Notes: generated by a model from the sequence alone, not told the origin. Shown: positions 24,364-35,684, counted from the first letter of the stretch. The stretch: DNA of 64,000 nt from Phyto melanocephala (GCA_941918925.1 OW799237.1:3949201-4013200); one strand, 5' to 3'. Numbers and translations are program-made.

Positions 24364-24524
24364 ACTGCCTGTTCAACGATGTCGAAAGAAAACCCAAGCG
24401 AAATTTTCATTCGTACAAATATAGTGAAAACAACAACAAAAACTAAAAATTTGTTTTTGTTTTCAAAGTATTTGTACGAATGAAATTTCGCTTGGGTTCT
24501 CTTTCGACATCGTTGAACAGGCAG
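24364..24524. mobile_element. 161-bp foldback MITE with TA flanks
   Basis: The left arm begins 'ACTGCCTGTTCAACGATGTC' and the right arm ends with its complement 'GACATCGTTGAACAGGCAG'. The arms are about 57 bp with very few mismatches around a CAA/A-rich loop. TA flanks both sides (24362-24363 and 24525-24526). No ORF. A transcript through it would form a long hairpin. Confidence 0.78.
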
Positions 24525-24660
24525 TAAGAATTTTTTATAAAGACCAGTAGCCTATGCGACAGTTTATCCTAAGAAGTCTCTTATACAATGAATTGACACA
24601 TTAGGAAGTGCAATAATAGTGCAGACTTTCGGATATTTGAAATGGTCTTTCTCCGCAGTC

Positions 24661-25110
24661 TTAAAATCAAAAACAACATTTTTAAATAAAATATGTTGTC
24701 AGTATCGCTTTATACCTGTGAGACATGGCGGCAACTGATGCCCTCAACTCTAAGCTTTACAAGCCTACGTTCAATAATAAAGATATGGTGGCCCAATGTG
24801 ATAAACAAAAACAATTTATATAAGAAATGTAATATTCAACCAATTATCAAAATTGTGAAGAAAAGAAAATGAAAGTAGATCGGACTTATTCTTAGAAAGA
24901 AAACAGAGGAGATATATAGGCAAGCGCTAGAAAGGAATCCACAAGGCAATCGATAAAAGGGTCAACCAAAAACAATCTAAATAATGTCTGTAAAAAGATA
25001 TAAAGAAGAGTGGAGTATCGTGGAATGAGATTAAAGCCAAGTCATCTGACAGAATTAGTTGGAGAACTTTGCAGAGGCTCTATACTTCGATAGGAGTTAA
25101 GCGGATAGAA
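24661..25110 (+). pseudogene. LINE reverse-transcriptase C-terminal relic (no RNase H)
   Basis: One plus-strand frame reads 'YTCETWRQL', then 'SIIKIWWPNVINKNNLY', then 'IGLILRKKTEEIYRQALERN' and 'PQGNR.KGQPKTI'. After a frameshift near 25010 it continues 'VSWNEIKAKSSDRISWRTLQ'. This is the conserved post-RT region of LINEs that read S/C-E-T-W, R-x-I-L-x-I-x-W-P, R-K-W-x-W-I-G-H-x-L-R, Q-A-L-x-W-N-P-Q-G-x-R and S-W-x-E-I-K. About seven stop codons and the frameshift show it is dead. Upstream RT motifs (YXDD) were not found, as expected for 5' truncation. The clade cannot be named with certainty, but it differs from the RNase H-bearing LINEs elsewhere in this window. Confidence 0.8.
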
Positions 25111-27489
25111 GAAGAAGTCTCATCTTTTATATTGCAAAATCAACAGGCCACTATATGCAACATACCGTCGTTTCTGAACTTACTGTGTCGTTTAAGAAAA
25201 CCCGACAATATTCTTCATATTCAGGGAGATGAGCCGTTAGACAGGCTCAAAATCTTTTAAACTTTAACAAAAGGCAAACTTGGTATTAATGAAGTTAAAA
25301 AGTTTATCCCGAATATATCTTAGAGGTACATCATGAAATAACTCCGGTGCAGTAAAAAAATGATCCGTATTTTGCTGTCTAGGTAGTCTCTTTATTACCA
25401 GTGTGTCAATTCTGACTAGGAATCCTCAGCAGCCTTATCCTTTTTAACAATTGAGATATGTAATATAAGAGGTTTTTAAGGTCACTTGACTATTTAAGGG
25501 TATGTGTAAGAGAGCTTTTCCCATATTTTATCTTAAGTCTAGTAGGTACTGATACAGATGGCATAAATTCGATACTCGACTGATATTTCAAACAATATTT
25601 ACCCATAGGCAGGGCCTTTTCAAAATACGTCTTAAAAGGCAATGGCTTAACTTACTGTATTCAGTTGTAGTGTCTTAAAAATAACAGTTTGTCACCCTTA
25701 AAACATTGGCTTTGAAAAGCATTTGTAATGCCTTCAGAAAATAATGCTGCCACTTGATCAAAAAGTGGTAAATTATATCAAGGAAAAAACACAAACCAAT
25801 TTATAGTTAAAAGTTTAAGTTTGTTTTAAACGTTTATGAAACCAGATTTTGACATTGATTTACTGTCTCAGTATTTGTAGAAAATTCCCATATTTTATGT
25901 TTTCTCTATTAGAATATTGATTCAAATTTCAAATACTGGAATTCGGAAATTTAGATTTTTTGTTGAAGTTTTATCTTTCTTATTTATTTATGGCAAATAT
26001 TCTTCATGAATTTTAATTTGAGCAAATATTTCCTTATATTCTTTAACATTAAATTATTCATTTTTATGATAAAACATGTTCTAGAAATTCGTATTTAAAA
26101 GAAAATTATGAAATCATTTACTATTTATAAATTAATTATCACATCAAAACGAATATTTCTTTTCCCCAAAACATTAAAACCATATTCCTTCAACACATTT
26201 GAAATACGATTTCCTGCAAATTAAAACACAAAATATAAACTTAACAAAACTTCAAGTATTTATTTAGTTTCTCCTTTTCAAATCATTAATTTAACATACT
26301 GAAGCGTATTAAATGAAAGAATAAAGAGTCCTTAGAAACTGAAATGTCTAAAGAAGAATCCATGTGTGCGTATGTATATGCAGACTGAATTGTGTTACAT
26401 AAATCTTTAAACACACCAACACAATGTCAGTGTTCCAGAAATAAGACAGAAAAGACAAACATTTTGTATTTAGTTTTCCATGCGTTTGCAACTTTTTCAT
26501 GCATTCGTTCATCCATACACTCACTTTTGTTTTTCTTGTTTTGTTGCTGTTTTTGCAAGAAAATGATTTAAACTTAATCTTGCAACAATTTTGATTTTTA
26601 AGATATTTTCTTTTTCTAGTTTTCTTATAGCTGTTGTTATTGTTGATATTGCTGTTGTCACTGTTGTGTCTCTGTTGCTTTTCATAAAGAACGAAAACTT
26701 ATTGTTTACTTGTGTTACAGCAAACGCATCAAAATGATACTTTTGTGGCTGCCGCTGCTGCTGTTGCTTTTGTTTGTATGCTTATAATAATATTGCTTTG
26801 TTGTTGTTGTTGTTGCAACATACATATTTTCTACTTGTTATTGCAGCCACAATAATTTCCAGCGAAAGTGTAAAATTGTTAGGCAGCTTTTTTTATTGTT
26901 GATATTGTTGTTGCTATCAAGGCATAACAATATAGAGTATCAACTGTATCTCTAACACACTCTGCCTTAACCAAATCATAAAGCAAGTGCAACTGCCAGA
27001 TTATGAAGTGTAGAGCAATAGAAGGATGAAGCAGAAAACAAGCATTTTGTAAGACATGGCTGACAGTGAAAAGGATGAATTCTTAATAGAAAAGAGTAAC
27101 TTCTACAAAGATTTTTTATAGAGAAAAAATTCAACAACAAACTCCTTGAATGAAAAAGTGTTCAAAAATTCCTTGTTAATAAAAAATATTTTTAAAAATT
27201 CCTTTTAAATAAAAGGTTTCTTTAATTGGTCTAATAATAAAGAATTTTTTAAATTTTTCATACCAATAAAAGTTAAACAAAAAATTCTATAGAGGAAGAA
27301 TCCTAAGAAAAAAATTTGTTACTGAGAAAATGAATGGAAAATTCTCTGTATAGAGAAACTTTATATAAAGTAAAGTTTTGGTAAGAAGAAACTTTTAATT
27401 ATTCTGTACAAAGAAAGAAAATTTCTTGCATTATCTTTATATAGAAAGAATTTATTGAAAATTTTTTTTATATAGAAAAATTATTTGAT
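25111..27489. other. Unannotated spacer
   Basis: (TTG)n lies at 26796-26815, with several GTT/GCT-rich tracts between 26530 and 26910. From 27120 the sequence becomes a decayed A-rich array around 'AATTCTTT.TA.AGAAA'. No gene. Confidence 0.5.
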
Positions 27490-27561
27490 ATTCTTTCTAA
27501 AGAAAAGATTTGTCTAAAATTCTTTCTAAAGAAAAGATTTGTTTAAAATTCTTTCTAAAGA
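27490..27561 (+). repeat. 29-bp tandem repeat, about 2.5 units
   Basis: The unit 'ATTCTTTCTAAAGAAAAGAT' plus 'TTGTCTAAA' occurs twice in full and once in part. Looser versions continue on both sides (about 27120-27660), so this is the youngest part of an old minisatellite. Confidence 0.8.
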
Positions 27562-28689
27562 AGAAAAACTCTTACTTAATTTTCTCTAAAAAACAATTAA
27601 TCAAATATTCTGTTAAAAAAAAATTGACAAAAATTCTCTAAAGAAAAAATTAATTTAAGAAAGAAGGAAGAAAGAATTTCTTAAATTTTTTTTTTTAGGG
27701 AAAAATTTTAAATTTTAAATTTATATTTTTAATTTAATTTAATTTTAAATTTTTTAAATTCTATATGAGGAGTAACTTGCTGATAATTATTTATTTTAAG
27801 AAAATTTATGGAAAACTTGTAAATATTCACTACTAAAAGAATAATTATCACATATTATATTAGCGATAGAATTTATAAATATTTTACTAAAAAGAGAGGA
27901 CTTTATCAAAATTATAAAAATAAAGAATTTATTTGTAAACTAGCAGAACCCGCAATGCTTTGATGGCTACAACAAAAATTTTTATTGTATAGATTAAGAC
28001 ATAGATTTTGATTTTATCTGCCATCATTTGTTAGCATGCAAGAATTACCACAGAGAGTATTTTTTTCGTATGAGGGTATCACTTTCCCCTCTCTGATCCT
28101 TATCATTTTGTTTTTAATTAGAAAATTGTTATCAAAAAAAGTTCGTAATTATTTTAAACCAAATAGTGACTACATTGTAACATCCACGTGTATTTTGTCT
28201 GTATTACTATCACCACGTCCTCGGCTTATTTGCTAAGGATTTTACGCCAAAAAAGTAAACGAATATCAAGGCAAATATTACAGAGAATTTTAAGCCTATA
28301 ACAATTACTCTTCTGCAGATATGCCACTATATTTATTTATTTATTGCATCCATGCACAACAAGACCAATCTTATATTATTTATCTACCCTGTGTAAGAGG
28401 TACGAGGTCTCCTCATTTTGCTCATTTAATCTAATTCTTGCAATAAATTTTTAAATTTTTTTTTAAATGTCTAATAACAGGACTGAAAACTCTGACATAT
28501 ACTGTTTCTGAAATAAATCCCCTTATACGTTTTTTGTATGGGAGGCATAATTGCCAATGCTCCGTTTTCATTGATTTTTATATCAAATAAGACAAACTAA
28601 ATATAAGTGAAACACACAAAGTTTTAAGATTAAAAATGTAATAGTTTTCTAGATATCTTATAAAATATATTTTCTTTATGTTGAAGGTG
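27562..28689. other. Unannotated AT-rich spacer
   Basis: Low-complexity A/T to about 27760, then unremarkable sequence. No gene recognised. Confidence 0.5.
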
Positions 28690-28935
28690 CCACGCTCATT
28701 GCTCTTTTTCACCTCTTTTTAACCTTGACTCTGCTAGCTATAATTATAACAACCGGCATGAATTTCAAAGATTTTAAGCATTTTAGTACTCTGGAAATGC
28801 CACAAAAACTTTTAGTTGTGTATGGAAGGTGGGCGCCACACCTACTTAAAATTTTAAGAAAAAATGTCCCTCAAAAAAAAGTCAAGCGTTCTCCGACTTT
28901 AAATAAATTTAAAAAAGTGGGCGTGGTAATATTAA
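28690..28935 (+). repeat. Fragment related to the CGCCCAC repeat
   Basis: It carries 'GCCACGCTCATTGCTC', 'GGTGGGCGCCACACCTAC' and 'AGTGGGCGTGG', and a block with 'GGAAATGCCACAAAAACTTT'. The boxes recall the repeat at 5.1-5.5 kb. It abuts the next repeat exactly, as often seen for neighbouring insertions. Confidence 0.4.
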
Positions 28936-28942
28936 AAAAAAA

Positions 28943-29676
28943 AACAAGTAACGGTGCTATATTCGGCCATGCCGAATCTTATATACCCTTCACAACGTGT
29001 AGTCAATAACATTTGTTTGTATCACCATTCATCTCATATAAAATACGTATGTACATACATACATGTAAAAAACATACGAAAAAAAAATTACAAAAAAAAT
29101 ATATTAAAAATAAAAAAAAAAATAATAAAAAAATTACATAAAAATAAAATTAAAAAAAAATTCAAAAACAATTAAAAAAAAATTTAAAAAATTAAAAAAA
29201 AAATTTTTTTTTTAAATTTTTTAAAAAAATTAATAGAAAATAAAATAAATAAAATAAAATTTTTTTGGCTCAGCTGGAATTCGATGCCACGATTATTTGA
29301 CCATGTAGGTTGTTGTTGTAATTGTGAAAAAAAACGAGGTGGTTGTGGTTTTTTGCTGATATCTCAGAAAGGTATGGGGCGATTGTGCTGAATTTCAATA
29401 GCGATTCATTCCTGGATATTTCCAAGAGATTGATACCATATACAGATCTGAGGAACATATAGTTGCTTCTAAAAGTTGATTTCAACCAACACACGGACAG
29501 ACGGGCAGACGGACAGACGGATAGACAGACAGACGGTCAGGGCTCAATCGACTCCTCTATTCATAAGCTTTCAAAAAATATATACTTTATGGGGTCGGAA
29601 ATGAAAATTGTAGAAATTACAAACGGAATGACAAAGCTATATATACCCTTGTGCACCACAGGTGAAGGGTATAAAA
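28943..29676 (+). mobile_element. CAGA-rich dispersed repeat with hairpin head, copy 1
   Basis: It begins 'AAGTAACGGTGCTATATTCG' with the hairpin TTCGGC-CAT-GCCGAA, then 'TCTTATATACCCTTCACAAC'. The middle is (A/T)n, then 'GCTCAGCTGGAATTCGATGC', 'CTCAGAAAGGTATGGGGCGA' and 'CAGATCTGAGGAACATATAG'. A (CAGACGGA)n tract follows (29493-29540), and it ends '...CACCACAGGTGAAGGGTATA'. The same order occurs on the minus strand at 61.57-62.80 kb. Repeats with this head and tail are, as far as I recall, abundant in muscoid flies. The ends are not clear inverted repeats and no protein is encoded, so its class is open. Confidence 0.75.
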
Positions 29677-29892
29677 ATATGAAATCGGTGATGCCATTGT
29701 CATGTGATGTAATTACCAATTAATTTTTTCAATAAAATCTGAGAGGATGGGAGTGTTAGTCGGCCATACAAATGTATAAAAATAGTATTTATGTACTGCC
29801 GACAGCATTGCCAGAATGAAAATTTCACATTCAGTTTAAAAATATTTGAATCAAAATAAGATTTGAAAAGATTTTAAAGATCTTGTTGCTTA

Positions 29893-30208
29893 AGCAGCTA
29901 GTAGACGGCAAGTTTTTAACATCTGACTTTAAAATTTGTGAGACATATGTAAACCTGTATGTCTGTATCTGTATGTCTGACAACCGTCGCTGACTGCATT
30001 CCAGCAGCAGAGATTTCTGCCAACGGCTAATGTCAGATGTTTTCACAGGAGAAAATAGAGCGCGCTCTATTTGAAATTTTGTCAGATGTCTTAACACATG
30101 TTCTTTACAGAAGAAATGTTTTAAAGGTAACACACGACATGTTCGAATTTAGCAGTGGGGAATTTGTCATGTCAGGTGTAAAAAACATGCCGTGTATTAG
30201 CTGCTTTA
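29893..30208. mobile_element. 316-bp foldback MITE with GTTGCTTA flanks
   Basis: The left arm 'AGCAGCTAGTAGACGGCAAG...ATCTGAC' pairs with the complement of the right arm 'AGCAGCTAATACACGGCATG...ACCTGAC' over about 50 bp. The octamer GTTGCTTA lies at 29885-29892 and 30209-30216, consistent with an 8-bp hAT-type duplication. A perfect 20-bp palindrome, AAATAGAGCGCGCTCTATTT, lies near the centre (30053-30072). The small frames here are by-products of the symmetry. Confidence 0.7.
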
Positions 30209-30216
30209 GTTGCTTA

Positions 30217-31704
30217 GTAGACTTATTTATTGTAAATTTATTGATTTATCTCAACTTGACGTAATCTTTATAAAAATCAAGTTTTTTTTGTAGAAAATAA
30301 TTAATTACCCATTTGATTGGGAAACAATTTTCAGGTTGCCGACCACTACTGTAAATAGAGAGCAGCTGCTGCTCAGCTAAATACAAGGTGTGTAGGTTCA
30401 AGCATATATGTATTTCAGCAATGTGAAAGGTTCCAAGTTCTCGAAAATATTAAAAAGAATACATTCATTCAGATCTTGTTTAGTTTTCCACATTTAGTGC
30501 TTGTGTGTCTTAAGTTTAATACATTTTACAAAAATATAAAATAAAGTTCAGTTTTTCTTCTTCATCTAAAACTTTTTCTCCAATTTCTGTTTTTTTTCTC
30601 GTTATTTTAACTTAAGATTTCATTTCGAATACAATATTTGGTGCTTAGAATTGAAAATGGTTTATAATGTACAACTTATTAGACATGTGCTGTCATACAA
30701 TGGAATATGAAAACTTGACAAACCAAAAACTTTAACAGCAGCAATAATATAGCAACACATAAACTGTATAGAAAAAGGATGAATGAAGCAAAAAATAGAA
30801 GAAGATGATGATAAGGAAAGGATAGAATTTATTGTAGTAACTGTTGTATACACATGTGGGGGATTTCAATTTAAGAAGATTTGACTTTTGCTGTGTGTCT
30901 CTAGAGGGGCTCATGCGACACATCATGGATACGTCAAGCGTGATTGCAAACAGCAATCGAATGAATTTTTGGTGGATTTAGTTACACATATAAATAATTA
31001 ATGTTTAAGTTTTGTTGCAAGTTTTAAATATACTTTTGGTTAAATCAAAGAAATTTTATAGTTTTTTTTTTTCATGTACTAACAAATCAATCATAATTTT
31101 GTGTTTATGTTATACCCAGCACTTGCAGGTTATGATTAAGGAAAATATCAAATTACATTTTATAAAAAAGAAACAATAATAATGAAAAATATTAAACTAT
31201 AATGAAATAAGAGTGTCGTCGTCCCCAAAGTATTAAGAAGTGAGAAAATAAGCAACCGTTTCAAATACGAAATAACCCTAAAGTTTACTTTTGCAGAAGT
31301 GTGTGCTTTAAAAAGTGCCATAAATAATGAAAAAAAAACAATATGAATAACCTTAAGGATTGTTCCAGTTTATTATTTGGTCTTTACATTGTCATGACTT
31401 ATGAAATGTCATTGAAAAAAATAAATAAATACAATCAAGACAAATTTAAAAACAATATTCGAAAGTCCTTTTAAAGAGAATTTTAAGGAAATTTTCTGTA
31501 AAATTGATAAAACCCTTGAACATAAAAATAAAGTTCGTAAGTGTTTGAAAATAAAATAGAAACTTCAAATTTAATAAAATCAATCAATCCAAAGTGGATC
31601 GGGTAGAAAAAAAAAGGATTTTGCCATTAACCAAATTTAATTTTTTGAACTAATAGTTGTGGCAAATTTAAACAAACCAATATATTATATATTTAAAAAA
31701 AATA
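30217..31704. other. Unannotated AT-rich spacer
   Basis: No coding or element signal. Minor feature: the near-palindrome 'GAGCAGCTGCTGCTC' at about 30360. Confidence 0.5.
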
Positions 31705-31924
31705 TAAAATTCCCCTTTTCACACTCCCATCGAACGACCATTGTCGCAGCTCTCTGGATAGAGAGAAGGAAGAATCGGTTTTCCACCTTCTCTGCGAATG
31801 TCCTGCACTGGCGGCTAAGAGACGCAGATTTCTAGACCAACATTTACTGGATGGCCTCTCTGCGATATCTGAAGTTGGACTGAATTATCTACTGAGATAC
31901 CTCACGGCCACGGGGTGGATCTAG
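31705..31924 (+). pseudogene. LINE ORF2 C-terminus, 5'-truncated, frame intact (family A, copy 1)
   Basis: The frame reads 'NDHCRSSLDREKEESVFHLL', then 'CECPALAAKRRRFLDQHLLD', and ends 'YLLRYLTATGWI' and TAG (31922-31924). The pattern C-R-x-x-x-D-x-E-x-E-x-x-x-H-L-L-C-x-C-P-A-L after RNase H, with a closing T-G-W, is characteristic of RNase H-bearing LINEs of the R1/LOA/I group. About 70 codons are free of stops, so this insertion is younger than the others. Upstream of 31705 the sequence turns into unrelated A-rich DNA, the usual result of incomplete reverse transcription. Confidence 0.85.
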
Positions 31925-32053
31925 TACCCTTACTCCTGGATTTATTCTGCCACACATTAGAGCTGATGAGTGATATGGTCCTGTCAAAACGGAGTCATAC
32001 AGACACCACTTGACTGTTTGCGTGCAGCGAACTACCACGTTAACCAACCAACA
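31925..32053 (+). mobile_element. LINE family A 3' UTR, copy 1
   Basis: 'CCTGTCAAAACGGAGTCATA' to the terminal 'GTTAACCAACCAAC' aligns with 32802-32880 of copy 2. The end is a short AACC-type tail instead of poly-A. No clear target duplication was seen. Confidence 0.75.
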
Positions 32054-32302
32054 TACGTTTCCACAAAAAAACATTGAAGTGTGCTCGAGATTGGTTCAAT
32101 TCCTTTTTATAAAGTGTTTTGCCGACTACAGCTTGTAATAATTAAATATATATGACGTCATTTGCTTACTAGGGGAGATGCGTTGCGCATGAGCTTTTTA
32201 ACTGAACGTCTTGATCTAGCTATATGATACCATTTAATATATTTTGAACTAGAATAGTATGTTACCGACCAATAATTTATCGACGTTTATTTATACTTTT
32301 AT

Positions 32303-32775
32303 ATGAGCTGCTTCGACATCAGAATCTATTCGGATGTTTCTAAGATTGGCTGTGGGGTTGGATCGGGTGCTTTCACAGTCAAACTAGAAAAAGGGGTCTC
32401 TTTCTGTTCTTTGTTGTCTGACAAGAACATTTACGAAATATTGATATTTTTATCGACAGTCAGGTGGCACTCATGTCACTCAATTCATATACAGAAAGGA
32501 GTTGTCGAGGCTCGTTGCTATAGTTTGGGTCCCTGTGCATAGGTACCACTGCGGAAACGAGCGAGGACGAGAACAGATGTCGTGAACTGAAAATATGTAG
32601 AGTGTCCAGGCTTTCAAAGAATAGGTATTCCGAATTCTCTGCGAATGTTTTGCCCTGTCTTCCAAAAAAACATAATCCTGGGCAATTTATACTAGTTAAT
32701 CTCCCTGAAATAGCAGAAGCCAGACTGAACGATATGGTGAGATAACTCACAGCTGTTGGGTGGACCCCCTCTTAG
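32303..32775 (+). pseudogene. LINE RNase H and C-terminus relic (family A, copy 2)
   Basis: It opens with 'DIRIYSDVSKIGCGVGSGAF', the first RNase H strand with its catalytic D in the Y-S/T-D-x-S context. After frameshifts come 'VWVPVHRYHCGNERG' (the W-V-P-x-H...G-N-E end of RNase H), 'SLRMFCPVFQ' (a decayed C-E-C-P-A-L) and 'LTAVGWT' (T-G-W end). RNase H removes the RNA strand during reverse transcription. The middle of the domain is shortened and at least three frameshifts are present, so this copy is older than the one 600 bp upstream. Confidence 0.75.
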
Positions 32776-32880
32776 ATTGGTTAAATTCTGTAGATTGAAG
32801 TAGTCTTGTCGAAAAGGTGTAATGTAGACTCCTTTTAACAGTTCGCGGTTAGTGAAGTGTTGCAACTATCAATCAACCCT
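32776..32880 (+). mobile_element. LINE family A 3' UTR, copy 2
   Basis: It aligns with the 3' UTR of copy 1 ('GTC.TGTC.AAA.GG.GT.AT', '.CAGTTCGCG/CTGTTTGCGTG', '...ATCAATCAACC'). It ends in an AATCAACC tail. Confidence 0.7.
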
Positions 32881-34130
32881 TAATATTTTCTTAGAATCTT
32901 AAAAGAAACACACTGTTTGGTAACGCTTGTAAGGGATATTTATCCATTTCTAAATTTCAATTCCTAAAGTATTGTTTAAAAGAATTACTAAAATGTGTAA
33001 ACAGTTGTGATCTCAAGCTCAATAGAAAAAACAACTGTTTATATAAATTAAAAACATCGAAAACATTCATTTATTACTAAAATATGTTTTAAAATTCGAC
33101 CAAGGCTCACATGGATAGACATACGGACAAAAATTACTTATGCGACTTAAGAAATAATTCTAGGGCCAGCTGGATATATAACACTGATTTGTTTTTTTTC
33201 TTCTTTTTTAATAAAAGCCCACATGTTTGCCCAAATTCTTATATAATTTTGAATTTTACTATATCTTTATAAAATGAATTTTGTATTAAAAAATATTATT
33301 CAATAACTTTTTCATAAACTTAAAATTTCATTACGAATATGAATATGGGGAACAGTGTTTATGTCAGTGTAATTTTCATTTTCTTAAATGTTGAATTTCC
33401 CTTTCTGGCAGCAAAATAAAAAAACCAAGTATGAGTTGCCATAATCTTATCACAATTGCAAGCTTAATACACAATAAGCTCGTAGCACAAAGAAGAAAAA
33501 CTGCAAAAAAAAAAACCTGTCAATACTCTGACGGATGGTCTAAATAAATGATAGCTGATGCAATAGCAATTATCTACGTCTATTTACTATGACTAGATTA
33601 GTGGCAGAAAGCAAAAGAAAATGAAAATAAAAGCTCGCCACAAATCAAATCAAAGCAATATCAAACAACAAGACAGACAGCACCAGTGTTTAATGAATAA
33701 TTGTGAAAATGTGAAATTAAAAAAAGTGCTCACACTAACACAGTATCGTCGGCAAAAATAAAAACTGAAAATTACCAACATTTTCTGCGTTTTGTTGACG
33801 TTATATAAACACATTGCAACAAAAGGAAAAGAGGCCCAGTTATGACTTAAACATCATGTTGAATAAAACTAGGGTTTCCACAACTTTTTGGCAAAACGGG
33901 AAATTTTTTTGGAAAGGTTTTACTTCAAAAAAGAGAATAAAAAAAAGGAAATTTATAAACTTAAAAATTATTAATAATTTGATAAAATAACGAATTTAAT
34001 GAAACAATTTTTTTAGCAGAAAAATATTGTCAAACAATTTATGAGGAAACATTTTATTGAAAATGTAAACGAGTAATTTTAAATTAAAAAAATTATTTTG
34101 CAGAAAAAAAAATTTTAAATATATTTATAT
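32881..34130. other. Spacer with one dispersed repeat
   Basis: At 33006-33085, 'GTGATCTCAAGCTCAATAGA' and 'AACATCGAAAACATTCATTT' match 61315-61390; complements of the first block are at 35897 and 38263. Otherwise AT-rich and unannotated. Confidence 0.5.
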
Positions 34131-34790
34131 GACAAAAAAATTTTGAATAAAGATTTAAAAAAAAAAAATATTTTTTCGATAACTGTTAAATTAAAAAAAA
34201 ATTATTTTATATAACATTTAATATATATAATAAACAATTTTATTAATATTTTAAAATTTTATTAAAATTATTTTTTTCTCAGATTAAAAAAAATATAAAT
34301 ATTTTTTAAAAAAATTTTTTTTCGATAAATGTTAAATTAATAAAATTATTTTATATTACATTTAATATATATAATAAACAATTTTATTAATCTTTTTAAT
34401 TTTATTAAAATTATTTTTTTTAGATTAAAAAAAATTTAAATATTTTTTAAAAAAATTTTTAATAAAGAATTAAAAAAAAATTTTTTTTCGATAAATGTTA
34501 AATTAAAAAAAATTATTTTATATTACATTTAATATATATAATAAACAATTTTTTAAATATTTTAAATTTTATTAAAATTATTTTTTTTTCAGATTAAATA
34601 AAATTTAAACATTCAAAAAAATGTAAATATTTTTTAGAACATTTTTAATAGATTTTAAAAAAAAAAAAATTTTTTTCGTTAAAAAAATTATTTCTTATTA
34701 CATTTATATATATAATGAAAATTTTTTTTTTATTTTGTTTTTTATTTTATTAAAATATTTTTTTTGCACATTATAAAAAAATTCTTAAAA
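34131..34790 (+). repeat. About 160-bp AT-rich tandem array, 3-4 units
   Basis: The unit begins around 'TTCGATAAATGTTAAATTA', continues 'ATTACATTTAATATATATAA' and 'ACAATTTTATTAATNTTTT', and ends with a T/A block. Starts are near 34164, 34321, 34487 and a decayed 34674, giving periods of about 157, 166 and 187. Composition is above 90 percent A+T. Confidence 0.8.
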
Positions 34791-34884
34791 ATTGTATTTA
34801 TTATTACGGTTTATTTATACAATTTATAATGGGTTTAAAAATATTTCCTTTACTTATAAAAAGTTTTATTATTTATTTTGTATA

Positions 34885-35264
34885 TGTGACGGCGCATAGA
34901 GAAAGGGACCTAAGGGTAAAAAAAACAATTTTCACTTTTTTTTTTTTTTTGATGTGGACAACATCTGAACATCGAATGAGACCGATCTCATGTCCCAAAA
35001 GTGTTCCCTCCCAGAGATATGCGCGTTTTATAAAAGTGAAGTCGACGATTCTAAGCGCAAATAGAAGGGGACCTAACGGTAAAATTAATTTATTTTCATT
35101 TTTCCCCCTACTAAATTAACAAAATAACTTGATTTTACGAAACTACAAAAAACATTTATTTTTTTCCTTATGAACAATTTAAAAAAATAGAAAAATCTTT
35201 AAAATGGCTCTCCTCAACAAAACCTGTTTTTACCCTTAGGTTCCTTGTTCTATGCGCTGTCACA
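34885..35264. mobile_element. 380-bp MITE with TGTGAC inverted ends and TATA flanks
   Basis: The left end is 'TGTGACGGCGCATAGAGAAA' and the complement of the right end is 'TGTGACAGCGCATAGAACAA'. Both continue through 'GGGACCTAAGGGTAAAAA' or 'GGAACCTAAGGGTAAAAA', giving about 38 bp with five or so mismatches. TATA lies on both sides (34881-34884, 35265-35268). A third copy of the inner end motif ('AGAAGGGGACCTAACGGTAA') is inside at about 35065. No transposase. The superfamily is unassigned; a 4-bp duplication is unusual for common fly MITEs. Confidence 0.75.
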
Positions 35265-35684
35265 TATATGGATGCTCACAAGTAGAAATGGGCAAGTAGA
35301 AATAGGCATACTCGTATTTTTACGAAATATAGTTTTTCAGCGATTCGAAAACATTTCACACAAATGCACCTCGACACAATGTATATTATCAAAAACAACA
35401 GTTTAACAAGCAACTTTACATAAGAAGTAACATTATGACAGTACGGTTTCTATTACGTTTTTACCTTCGCCTGTAAAGCTACAACTATTTGAGTTAGGGC
35501 CTTTGGGCTTGTGACCATCGACATATATTTATTTTTTTTATTATAATTGCTTTTTAATCTAATATTTGAACTTCGTTTGGCTTGAGTTTATTTTTAAATT
35601 GTTTTTAAATTTTTATTAAGAGAAAGCTATAACAATATGTAAGATAATACCAAACATCAGAAAGGCTTGCGGGTGGCTAGTGTC

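Noticed and set aside
28725..29175. Lysine-rich plus-strand frames
   Set aside because: They run through A-rich repeat DNA and the hairpin-headed repeat; not genes.
29885..30264. Two overlapping frames of 100 and 75 codons
   Set aside because: They are products of the inverted-repeat symmetry of a foldback element.
34829..35119. 96-codon plus-strand frame
   Set aside because: It crosses the end of a MITE and contains no domain.
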